In this document: piece by piece, positions 26,401 to 37,236 of the stretch | Layout of the letters: every line of letters starts with the position of its first letter | Numbering within the stretch: position 1 is the stretch's first letter | Assembly (NCBI GenBank): GCA_023055505.1 | Contig: JALIRH010000006.1 | Location: 29,060,105-29,124,104 of the forward strand | From: Callipepla californica brunnescens | Taxonomy: Eukaryota > Chordata > Aves > Galliformes > Odontophoridae | Direction: 5' to 3' | DNA: 64,000 bases | Position numbers and translations under genes: made by a program | The notes under the pieces: generated by a model | What the model saw: the letters and a program-made list of their open reading frames with translations, nothing else | Database searches by the model: none | Told to the model about the DNA's origin: nothing

Positions 26401-26637
26401 AAGCTGTAGCTATTGAGTGCTGCTTTGAATTAAATTCTATTTGTTTTAATAAAAGTGTAGTGGCCTGAGTGTACATATATTTGTTTTAGTGGCAGTGCAT
26501 TGGATCCAATAAAACTGTATTGGCTTCACTGCTTATATCTCATTTTCAGAGAAAATGGATTGAATGGAAAAATGAACCAGGCATGAATCAGCGAGTCAGA
26601 GGTGTCTGCTAAACTCTGGTATTCAAATACATTGGCT

Positions 26638-26663
26638 AAAAAGAAAAAAAAAAAAAAGAAAAT
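26638..26663. repeat. Poly(A) run
   Basis: Fourteen uninterrupted A bases (26644-26657) flanked by AAAG words. No retroposed body is recognisable upstream. Confidence 0.6.
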
Positions 26664-27127
26664 ACATACTTTATTACAAAACACTGCTTTTAAATCTAAA
26701 TATGTTTTAATGTCAAGACTGCACACAAGGGGCTTAATTACCTCTATAAAAGAGAGTAGGTTTCAGAAACAGGCTTGGCTGTGGTGGACTGGTGCATCTG
26801 CTTACAGTTGCAGAAGTGGAAATCCAAGCTGGCTGGATTACACTGGTGTAAATCAGGCTCATTCTCAAATAGAGACAGTCAGCCAATGGCCAGATAACTG
26901 TGATAATGCCGATCAGGTGTCAGTAGCCTCAGGGCGGGGGCACTCCTGTCCGAGTGCATGAGTGCACACAGAGCCCATGGATATCACAGTTTGGCACCAG
27001 ATCTCCCTGATCCCCACCCTTTCTGAACAGAGATGCTACCTGCACATATCACTGAGAGCAGGAAAGCCACCCCAGACCAGCTAAGGGTTGGTGTGGAGCT
27101 TCTGCTAAAAGTGTGAACAATCAGAGT

Positions 27128-27215
27128 GTCATAGAATCGTATGAGTTGGAAGGGGCCTTAAAGGTCACCTAGTTCAACTGCCCTGCAATTAATAGGAGCA
27201 CGAAGAACTCAATAC
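27128..27215 (-). mobile_element. CR1 LINE, very short 3' end
   Basis: On the plus strand, 'tcatagaatcgtatgagttggaaggggccttaaaggtcacctagttcaactgccctgcaatta' is the complement of a CR1 3' terminus. The wording up to 'ccctgcaattaa' is close to that of the copy starting at 36821, so both probably belong to the same CR1 subfamily. Similarity stops within about 90 bases, making this one of the shortest copies here that retain the 3' terminus. Confidence 0.9.
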
Positions 27216-30200
27216 CTTGTTGAATACTGGTGCACACATCATCAATTCTCACATGCATTTCTTTGCATGTTCATTTTCACCACCATGCCAAAGGAACCCT
27301 AAAAATCATCAAGTGCATTTTCTAAATCCCCTAAATTGGATTTAAAAATGAAAATGTTTTTCTGTACTTTTCCAGGCTAACCCTTTACAGTAAGGGCAAC
27401 TGGGTCAGAGCTCCATGCAAGGCCACTGAGGCCGTAAGGGACACTGCTCAGCAGGGCAGGCACCATCTGGATATTTGTTAAGGTGTGAAATGGATGCTGC
27501 TGGCTGACCTGGCTTCCCACATACCCTGAATGGCTGTAACCTGACAACCCAACCTGAGCAATGCTTTGTCAAATGCCATGCTTCTTTCTGTGAGATTGGA
27601 ATCCAGTTGTGTGAAGCCAAACATACACTGCATTCCTTCAAGGGAAAACACGATCTACACCAACTCATGTGCAGTGTGTGCTGAACTGGGTGCCTCCAGG
27701 GCTGCAGAGCCAATCCAAGCGAGGAGAATTTGGCTGCAGCAGCAGCTGAGCTGTGGAAGAAGAGATGGCTGCAGGCATCTCCTGCCCTGACTCCTCAGCA
27801 AACTGTGAATGAAGAAATAATTCAAGCAAAAGCAAACCAGCTGACATTGAAGCAATATTTGGCTAAAAATTCAGCTGTGGAGGCTTGAGTACTGCAGTGA
27901 GCATCACCTGCCAAGCCCCCATGACCTTGTGGAGGTGGGATAGAAGTTACAGGTGCTGCAGTCAGTTCATAAACCGCACACACAGGAGTACCCCAGCCAG
28001 GCTTGTAATTTCTACAAGGGCTTCATCATCATGCACATGATGGTGGTGAAGGTGACCTCATTCACTGGGGAAGACCTGGAAGTGCCAGTAAGGAGGAAAG
28101 TAGGAGAGTGCATGGGGATGCCCTGTGGGATGCTCCCTGTATGGGGTTGTGCAAAGATGCAGGTTCTGTGAGAGGCTGAGGGAGATATATAGGAAAAAGG
28201 AGCCTGGCATTTTATCACAATTTCGCAAATTCTGCAATGGGAGACTCTGCTCTGAAGATCTGGGCTCTACCAAAAGAAAGCAGGATAAAATAATGAAAAT
28301 GATTGAAGAGTGTTTTAACTAGATGTTGGTATAAGTCTAACTGTAGAAGAGAACATGGACTGAGATGACACCAGCTTCAGAGGTGACAACATAAATTCTT
28401 TATCAGAAGGGGACTGGATAAATTAACAAGTCCCACCAGGACTATTAAATTCTATAGTCCAGTTCCTCCCGGCACTGGAAGCTGGATGTGTGAGAGCGGG
28501 ATTTACCGGGGCACTGTGTCACATGGTAGAGGTAAGTCCTTCACCGTCTCTTTCTTGATTCATGATCCGTGCAGCAGGCAGTGTGATGGAGGTGGTGAAG
28601 GAGGGTTCCTTAAGCTATCTGTCTCTAGAAAAGTCACCCACTGGGGCCCATGGGCCAACTCTACCCCTCTCCTGGGCTGGAGACACTGCAGCCACTCGAG
28701 GTGCCCATGCAGACATCTGCCCTCTTCATCTCCTGCCTTAACATGTGGGAGATGCCTTGTCTGATTCCAAAATACGTTCCATTTAAGCCCCAGTGATGGT
28801 ATACTAAGTGCTGTGATCTTCGCTAGGTCTCTCTTTACATTGCTGTAATTACCATAATAAGAGGTCTTAACTGGCTCTTTTATAACTAACAGCAACACAA
28901 AGAAATCTCAGCGTGCTTTCCTTTAATGAGCTACAACTTCAGCACAATCTTTCCTACTCCACTTTCCTTGGAGTCTCTGTCATATTGCAGTGCTATGGGA
29001 TGCAGCAGTGGAGATGCACGCAACATTTTTGGGAGGCCCTGCGGAATTTGGTGGCTCCGCCCATGGGTCCCATGACAAGCCAAGTCCCTGGAGGGACATC
29101 ACTGCCCTGGGAAGCACAGGTCACACTGCCAGCTGCTGTGGTATTGCAGGGAATGTAACACAAGCACGTGCGCTTCCTGCCCATGTAAGGACATTGTGGG
29201 ATGAGTGATGACAATTAGGATTGACACCCAAATGCTAGGGCAGAGGTTCATTGCTGGAGCTGGTAACTGATATGAGTAGCTGCAGATGAGACCCCAGCAC
29301 AGGGATTTGAGGGACAGCTGCACTGTGCTCTCTCCATCACTGGTGTCAATCCATCATTCCCACCCAACACCAGAACATCCTGAGGAGCATCTCTGTCCCC
29401 GGCAGCCCCACCAGGTGGGCACAGAGCCTGCTCCAAAAAAGCCTCAGTCAATTACACCACTGTAACACCGCATCGACGGATGCACGGTTTGACTGCTTAC
29501 GGCAGATGGATGAACACTTGTCGGTGATCTGGTGCTGAGTGAGAGGCAGATTTATTTCCGGAGCCTGCTACTCTCGTTTCTCCCAATGAAGCTGCAAGGC
29601 AGAGCATACATCTGTGTTTTTTTCCTTCCAAACATGGCTGTGCTGCAGTGAGATCCATCACTGAAAGCTATGGGGTTTTGGCCTGTTTTTGAGGGAAAGA
29701 GGAAGGCAGAAGCTGCTGCTCTGCATAGCACTGGAAGCAGCTCGACTGCACGTGAGTGTGGGCTGAATTTCCAAATCTCAATCATAGCCTGAGCCAGGCT
29801 GGAAGCTGTCTCAACAGCAAAGAGCTGCAGAGCTGCAGTGTTGGGTGAAAAGCACAGAATAACTGTGTTTGGGTGATGTTAATGTGCACCCTATAAATAG
29901 CTTCACCCATTAATTGCCATCTTGGAGCTGGGCGATGGTGCTCTTAGTCCCCTCTGCACCCCAGCTACTTGGGGACATGGAGGGGAACCCCTCAGGGGCA
30001 GCTGCACTGCTCTCCTGATTTAAAAACCAACAAATAGAGCACTGAAGAAGTAGTCGTGCTTTTCCTGCTCGTTTTTAATGGGGTCCAGCTTAGAATAACA
30101 AAAGCTTGGAGCGGGTGGAATATTTTGAGACACTACTTTTATTTAGAACACAAGGGAAACACAAGGGAGCAGGAAAAAAATTAGAGGCTGAGCCTGTTGC

Positions 30201-31103
30201 AAGGAAATCTGTTTATGCATGATTTGAAAGCAGAGCAGAGTTTCACTTCATTCTGTCTTGTGCTGTGTTTCATATTTCATGCTTTGGTTAACAGTTATTT
30301 AGTGTGTTCCTAGAGACTGTGACAGGTTGTCCTGAAAGTTTGTAGACTCGCTGAGCTCTCCTCAGAGCATGGCAGAATGATAGGAGCAAAGAATTTATTC
30401 ATTTTTATGCAAGGAAAAAAAGTCATTTTAGTATTTTAAAGACCCAATCTCTCCTTCTGACATCGTAACATGAAATGCTAAGTTATCAATTTGGGATGTC
30501 TCAACTGCTTTGAAGAAAATAAAACAACTTTGTGTGAAGTCTCCATAGATTAAAGATATACAACTAGGAGAATTTTGTTTTCCTCGTGAATTTAGGTGAA
30601 ATAAAAAAAAAAACGACAGTGTTATTTTTTCCCCCAAATTCCATTTTCAGCCACTTCTAATTGTTTCAAGGATTCTATAAGTGCTTATCCTTCCCTGTCC
30701 CATCTTACAGGGGAGGAAAGATACAAGAGCATGCAAGGTACAAGGCACAAGGACTATGGCTCCTTCCTGTCCCTCTGCAGCTTTTACCGTGAAGGTTTGC
30801 TCTGTCAGTAATACAGAAAGGCAGCAATTGGGATAACTAAAATGTATTTTAAACTACAACTTTATGCTATAGTTGTTTTTGTCTCTGCCTTTATCTGCTG
30901 GGTGTCTTGTTAGTCCATGAGCTTTTCTGAACAGCAGCTATGTCTTTATGATGGCATGAAGAAGGGCTCCAAAAATTCAACACCGTCCTGCAGGTCTCCT
31001 GCTAGCTCAGGTCTCCATTCTCTTGCCCTAAGTGGAAAGCACTGCTCTATAAATCCATCCTCTACTCAGATTTACATGATCTATTGGTTAAGACTGTCCT
31101 TTT
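27216..31103. other. Unique, moderately GC-rich DNA; no gene supported
   Basis: Many short open frames overlap on both strands at 27400-29500, in line with higher local GC, and none resembles a known family. An open frame at 28125-28322 (plus, 65 codons) is rich in charged residues and cysteine but has no support beyond being open. A strong-looking splice donor (GTAGAG/GTAAGT) occurs at 28532. An A11 run is at 30603-30613. Confidence 0.5.
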
Positions 31104-31613
31104 CATAGAATCACAGAATCATAGAGGTTGGAAAAAAATCTCTAAAATAATCTAGACCAATCATCTTCCCTTCTCCACAATTCCAACTAACCATGTCCCT
31201 CAGTGCCACATCTACATGGTTCTTGAACACCTCCAGGGATGGTGACTTCACCTTCCCCTGGGCAGCCTCTTCCAATGCATCATCACTCTTTCTGAGAAGT
31301 TTTTCCTAATATCCAACCTGAACCTTTCGTCCTATCACTGTTAGCTGGGAGAAGAGGCCAAACTCTACCTCACCACAAGCTCTCAGGTCATAGAGTGTGA
31401 TAAGATCTCCCTTGTGTCTTCTCTTCTCCAGACCAAACAATACCATTTGGCTCAGCCACTCCCCATAAGACCTGTGCTCCAGGACACTTCACAGTTTTGT
31501 TGCCCTTCTTTGGACACGCACCAGGACCTCGATGGCTTGCTTGTAGTGAGGGGCCCATAACTGAGGACAGTAGTCAAGGTGCAGCCTCACCAGTACCAAA
31601 TACAGAGAGACAG
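31104..31613 (-). mobile_element. CR1 LINE, about 0.5 kb, 3' end intact
   Basis: The plus strand begins with 'catagaatcacagaatcatagaggttgga', which is the complement of a CR1 terminus. The usual series of blocks follows: 'cctccagggatggtgacttcacc', 'ctgggcagcctcttccaatgcatcatcactctt' and 'cttctcttctccagaccaaac'. The upstream ORF2 region, complementary to the [11 protein letters not shown] area, is at 31540-31590. Many substitutions and small gaps break the ORF2 frame. The copy is truncated at about 31613. Confidence 0.93.
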
Positions 31614-32543
31614 CAGTAAATGGCAGCGAATGGCAGCAAACACTTGTGGAAAGCTGGTGTCCTGTCCAAGATGTGGCTGGCTGATGCTGACTTGTTTCTG
31701 ATCAGTGGTTTTATCTTTCACATCCAGAGAATGCAGTAGGGACTGTGTTAACTGGTCTGTGGTTTGGAAATTGATTCCCTTTGCCAAGATTTCCTATCTC
31801 TTTTCTGTTTGCTTTCCACAGACATTCAAGGGATGGAGTCTGCCATGCTTGAGTACCCACAGAAATCCTGTTTGAAGTCTGCACACTTGAATTCTGCCAT
31901 ATAGCAGAAGTTCTGAGCTGAGATGACAAAACTGTAACAGAGCCTTGAGCTCAAACCTGCCTAATGAGGGACAAAATCCTTCATCCACCACTGCTGCAAC
32001 CATTTCTCTTCATTGTGAGCTCTACAATTAGTATGTTTAGAAAGGATACTGCTTAACGCAGCTAGGTCCCAGCTCCTCGGGACAATTTCCTGGAGCCCAG
32101 GCACCCAGCAGCCAGATGGGGGCTTGGCAGTGCCATTGGTCAGCCCATGGCTGCAGGTGCTGTTATTTCAAGTGAAGGCAATAAAAAGAAGATGTGCATT
32201 TCAACCGTGCTTTGTAGGCAGCAGAGCTTATGATACCGTCACTTTCCTGGGGCTGAAGCAAACCTCCTCCAGCAGAACAAAACCTATTAACAGCAACCCA
32301 AATGGCTTTTGCTGATCACAAAATCTGCACTGATGCAGATGGAAGAAAAACCCAGCCCTGCATAGTAGAGTTGGTGATGTACTCAGCTCTCTTTGGAACA
32401 GACAGGTTGAAATGCTTGCAGCAGACCCTTCACAGTCTATCTAACTTGTTAGAAAAGAAGAAAGATAATAAATTGAGCAACTAAATTTGAATGACAAATA
32501 AGTTAGAGGAAGCCACTATCAACATACTGACATTTGGTAAGTG

Positions 32544-32568
32544 AAAACAAACAAATAAATAAATAAAA
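32544..32568. repeat. (AAAC)n/(AAAT)n microsatellite
   Basis: Two AAAC-type units run into three AAAT units. It is a short simple repeat. Confidence 0.65.
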
Positions 32569-34455
32569 CTTTTGTGTAAGTAAATTATCTTCCAAGGGTT
32601 ATTTACTCAACTCTGCTGTCATGAACCTGCAGGTTGGGGCAGACAGAAGCAGGTACTTTGCTTGCTGGTTCAGGCTTCTGGTCTAGAGAATCAATCTCTG
32701 ACCATTAAGAAAACACAGCTGCCTTTTCAAGCGTAATTTATTCAATAAGACGCTTTTTTTCTTCCAGGAAGCTGCAGAGATTCTTGATTTTCATTTGTCT
32801 TTGTCTGGATATGTGAAATAAGTTTGCTATACAGTTCATTTCATGCTAATTTCTCAATACATTCATATATTCATTTGGAGCACTAGATTTGTGGAGAATG
32901 TTGCTGATTCTCAGATGCTGCCATTAAAAATGAAGTTAAATCTGCTCAAGCTAATTTAAATCTATTTCTTTAAAGCAGGTAATATTAAAACTGATTGCAC
33001 AGGAGGGCAGCTGGACATTTTTAAGCATTTCACAATGCTTGTGAAGAGTAAGGTCTTCAGGCAGGGAGCACTGGCTCTGCTCTGTGCGGCACTGCTCACA
33101 CATGGGACCTTGGTCAACGCTGAAGAGGTACTGCTGGATGGGGTCAGTCAGCCTCCCTCTTCTTGAGAAAGAGTGCACCTCTCAGGGAGCTCATTTCAGA
33201 TGTACAGGCGAAGTGTCCAGCAAAACCCTCCATCAGCCACTCCCTGAAAGCAGGAGCAATCTCCTAAACCAAGTCCTTCAGACCAAGAAAACCTGAAGGC
33301 CAAGGCTGGAGCCACACCACCACAGAGGCACTCTCTGGGACATGGGTGCACGTAGAGAAGTGGTCTATACCATCTTCATCTGCATCTCCCAACTTCACAC
33401 ACACTTTGTGTTGCTGTTGGCTTATTTTTAGGTTGTTTCAGTAATATATATTTCTGCAAAAGCTATTTCTGGGAGTTTTACCAATCTCTAGCCATCTTTA
33501 CATCCCCACAAAGATACATAGAAAACAGCTTATGCAGCTTCTTCCTATCTGCTCCTCAGAGCCCAGGGGAATGGGCACGAGTCTGCAAGGAAAAGTAGTG
33601 AAGAAGAAATGCCGCATGGTGCCAGGTGGAGAAGAGCTGGCAGAAATGGGATGGGAAGGGGACCTGTCTGCAGCGCTGGGAGGGCTTCATATGAGCCATG
33701 GGCCCTCCAGGAGCCCTCAAGCACATCCTACTGTCTGTAAAGAGAGCCAGGAAAGCACAGGGCTGCCAGCTCAGCCTGCCTTTCCCAGGATGGGAAGCTG
33801 TCTGTCTGATAACCAGGCCCTGCCACAGCTGCCAAGCTCCAGATGTTGTACCTCGAAGGGTTTGTGAATTCCTTGTGAGAGAAATGTTGGCCTAGGTGTG
33901 AGGTCCTGCAATTTTATCTAGGAGCATCTTTCCTTTTGTCAAAAAAGCATCATGAACTGGCAAGAAAACCATATTTTCAACTCGATTTGGAGGCATTTGC
34001 AAGGGTTTGGTACAGCTGGGAAGTGCAATGTGCAAACAGAATCCAAGAACTGCAGAGGCAGAGAGGAAGCACAGCCCTGAGCATAGAAATGAGCCAAGCC
34101 TCTTGCTGCTGCTTCACATTTTTCCTAGACTGAACTGTTCTGCATTCGGTGTAACAGGGCACAGTGCACTGAAGTGTGGCCAAAGCTACAAAACAGTTTC
34201 TTCTCTCTTCTAATCACTGGCAAAGCTTTAGAACTAACAGAAAGTATCTGAATCCCTTTGGTGGCACTACCTTCCAGTTCAGGTGTCAGGATTCTGCTGC
34301 ACGCATCTTAATCATATCCGCAAGCCATGATGCTGTCAGCCTTGTGGGGAGGAATTTTTACTACAAAACTGACTTTTACCTTACCACAAAAGTATGGATC
34401 AAATAAATTCTGCTGTACATAGAGGACCAATTTTCCACAAAAGAAGTCAATAGAG

Positions 34456-34473
34456 AAAAAAAAAAAAAAAAAA
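34456..34473. repeat. Poly(A) run, 18 bases
   Basis: Eighteen consecutive A bases, the longest homopolymer in the window. The preceding plus-strand sequence holds 'caaataaattctgctgtac' about 60 bases upstream, but no identifiable transcript body, so a processed pseudogene is not claimed. Confidence 0.65.
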
Positions 34474-34835
34474 GCTAAATTAACCCACCCAGGAAAACAA
34501 TGTTTTAGCCCAATGCCTCCTCTACATCCGGAACAAATTTTGCTAAGAGAGTGTTTTGTAAGGAATCTGTGTCGAAGTAGATCTATTATCTGGTAGATAA
34601 GTAATGAGCTTCATCAGTCATTTTTATCCGTGGAAGGGGCAGAGGAGGGGAGCAGGCAGGATGGCTGTCCCTGGAAGCACTGCCAGGCAGCAGCATCTCA
34701 TGTCTGTGTGCAGTCTTGAAGAGACACAGATCATCTGATACCAGCACATGCCTTTGAAAACGGGTCATAAACATTAGAGGAAAGGATACAAGGACAAAGG
34801 GAGTGATGGAGCTCTAAGCTGCAGAAGTTATTTAA

Positions 34836-34859
34836 GTGTGTGTATGTATGTGTGTGTGT
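34836..34859. repeat. (TG)n microsatellite
   Basis: TG units interrupted by two TATG words. It is a short imperfect dinucleotide repeat. Confidence 0.7.
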
Positions 34860-36820
34860 CTGCCTACGTGTAAACAAGCAGGATGAAGAACTCAAGCCTG
34901 TCAAACAACTCCATTGAGCTAAAGGCTTGTTTATAACAGTATTGCTCAGCACTCCTCTGTCTCTCTCCTCGAAGGGACATGCATTAAGTACAGTGTACAG
35001 TAGCACCCAAAATGCCTAGAGAGACAAGGAGGCAGGGGGTGAGGAGAGCTGCAGCAGAGAACAGCTCAGTCTGTTCCCATGAAGGCACTGTGTCTTCTCC
35101 ATGAAGTCACCAGTGTGCTCCTGGCCTGGGACAACAGGATGTCCCTCCTCATCTCACCTCACACTCTTTGGGAAAACAAGCCAGAGTGCTGCTGAAGGGA
35201 CTGGAGTTTAAGGAGCTGGTGAACTGTGCTTCTGGAAGGTCTTTGCCACTCATTCTTCTGTAACAGGGCTTCCTCCCTGTTGTGACCCATGTGAGGGAGA
35301 TGGGAATCTGGTGAGAAGTCAGTGTGTTTGTATTGCAGGAAGTCAGAAGCTGAGATGGGCAAATACCGCAGGAGAAGTTCTATGCATTGTAACATGGAGC
35401 AATGCTTCAGAATAACACCATGTTCAAAACTTGGCAGAAATTACGTTCAGCAGTTCAAATCATTTGAAAACTGGGTGTACATCTGAGCCCCGAGCTTAGT
35501 GCTGTGTCTTTACCACAAATATCATTGTTCTTGTCCAAAAGATGGAAGTGGGTGTCACAGCTGGATGTGAGAAGTGTGCTCAGTGCTCAAGCATCCCTCC
35601 GTGGAGCCAGCAGTAGCCTCGAGCACATGGGATCTCAAATGGAAAAACAGTCACATGTTGGTGAGCACATGGAGCCTACCAAGCACACATACTCCAGAAT
35701 CCCCTCTATGCTTGCCTGCCGATGCACTCTGGCATTAACCACAGTCTTCCCAAAGCAGCACATACTGTAAGCCATATGCTAAATCTGACACAGTGACATG
35801 ACGAAGCTGCAGAAGAGCTTCTGACTATTATTATTATATTTATTGCAGAGTGCAGTTGTCCCAGCTTTAAGAGGCAAGGCTGATGAAATTTATTGCTGTA
35901 TTAATAATCCTCATCATATCCCTTTTTGTGGATCTCTCTTGCATGTTCCTTTAAAGCCCATGAGATCACCCACTGCCTGGTAATGGGAAGCAGTTTATTA
36001 TGAAGACGAACTGACAGATTTTTGTTCCCATGAACTGTATAAGAAATCTAACAACCAGATGAGGATGGATCAATATGGGTTGCTCTTTATTTATCACCCC
36101 CTGTCTTCTTCACTTTATTTTTATGGCTATTAAAGATGCTATCATTGATATACCATTTTTGACTGTCTCTCCATAATGTGTACACCAGACAATGCTGCCA
36201 TTGATATCTGCATAAAAGGCACTGAGTGAGCTGGGAGAGTGCAGGTTAGCAGGCTGGATCCCCACTGGGCAAGGGGTGTGAAGGAAGTTTGATCTCTGTT
36301 CTGATGACCTGAGCACTTACAGGTGAGCCTGGAATTCTTTTCCTTTATGTGGAACTTGGTTCAGGTTGATCCCTTTGGGCATGTGATCACCAAGGAGCAC
36401 AGCAGTGCCTGGCCGCAGCAATTTGATGATGTGATTTCAATTAAAACTTCCTGCAGAGGAGGGTGAATCATGCTCTAAACCATGACATTGTGTCACAAGT
36501 AAGCAGCTGAATGAAGCTGAGTGACTCTGAAGTTGACGTGGCTTGCACAGCCTGATGGCCTCAAGTCATCTCATTTGGCTGTAGACAGGAGAATTAAACC
36601 TGATTACAGAAACGTGGTAATGGGACATGAGCTCGTCTGTGTTGCACTCAGAAGCCAGGTTCTCATGGCCCCCTCCTGTCCCAGCAGCAGTCAGGAGGTG
36701 GCATACCAAACCCAGCACTGTTAGATTTCCCCCTGCTCAGTGAGCTAAAAGCCTGTTGCACACTTCCAGTTAAGGATTGGTATGGGTGAATTTAAGGGTC
36801 TGGGAGAGGGGTAAGGCTGA

Positions 36821-37236
36821 AATCATAAAATCATAGAACAATTTGAGTCGGAAGGGACCCTTAAAGATCATCTAGTCCAACTCCCCTGCAATTAACAGGG
36901 ACACCTACAGCTAGATGAGGTCTCTCAGAGCCCCATTCAGCCTGACCTTCAGTGTCTCCAGGGATGAGGCATCAACCACCTCTCTGGACAACCTCTTCCA
37001 ATGTCTCACCATCTTTACTGTAAAAAACTTCTTTTTTATATCCAACAAAAATCTCTCCTCTTTTAGTTTGAAACTATTTCCCCTTATCCTATCACAACAG
37101 ACCCTGCTGAAGAGTGTGTCCCCTTCTTTCTTACAGCTCCCCTTCAGATACTGAAAGGCTACTCTCCAGTCTCCCCAGAGCCTTCTCTTCTCCAGGCTGA
37201 ACAGCCCCAGCTCTCTCAGTCTGTCTTCACAGGGAA
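36821..37236 (-). mobile_element. CR1 LINE, about 0.4 kb, 3' end intact
   Basis: The plus strand opens with 'aatcataaaatcatagaacaatt' (degraded terminal repeats) and 'ggaagggacccttaaagatcatctagtccaactcccctgcaattaacaggg'. ORF2 C-terminal complement follows, ending at 'cttctcttctccaggctgaacagccccagctctctcagtctgtcttcacaggg'. Order and spacing are those of CR1. The 5' truncation point is about 37236. Frame-disrupting changes are present, so it is a dead copy. Confidence 0.94.

Larger units (their letters stand above)
25626..27127. other. Unique AT-rich DNA with low-complexity patches
   Basis: No gene is seen. A/C-rich and poly(A) patches lie at 26347-26400 and 26638-26663. Between 26400 and 26545 there are diverged direct repeats about 60 bases apart sharing an 'aataaaa.tgta.tggc' core. 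Confidence 0.55.
31614..36820. other. Unique non-coding DNA
   Basis: No gene is supported. A 43-codon ATG-initiated ORF at 33035-33166 has a signal-peptide-like start and is discussed as a weak candidate. Small simple repeats lie at 32544-32568, 34456-34473 and 34836-34859. Confidence 0.5.

Noticed and set aside
28125..28322. 65-codon charged, Cys-containing plus-strand open frame
   Set aside because: No family resemblance, no splice or promoter evidence, and overlapping minus-strand open frames of equal length.
34380..34473. AATAAA-like word followed by an 18-base poly(A), as a possible processed pseudogene end
   Set aside because: No intronless coding body is recognisable upstream and no flanking target-site duplication was found.
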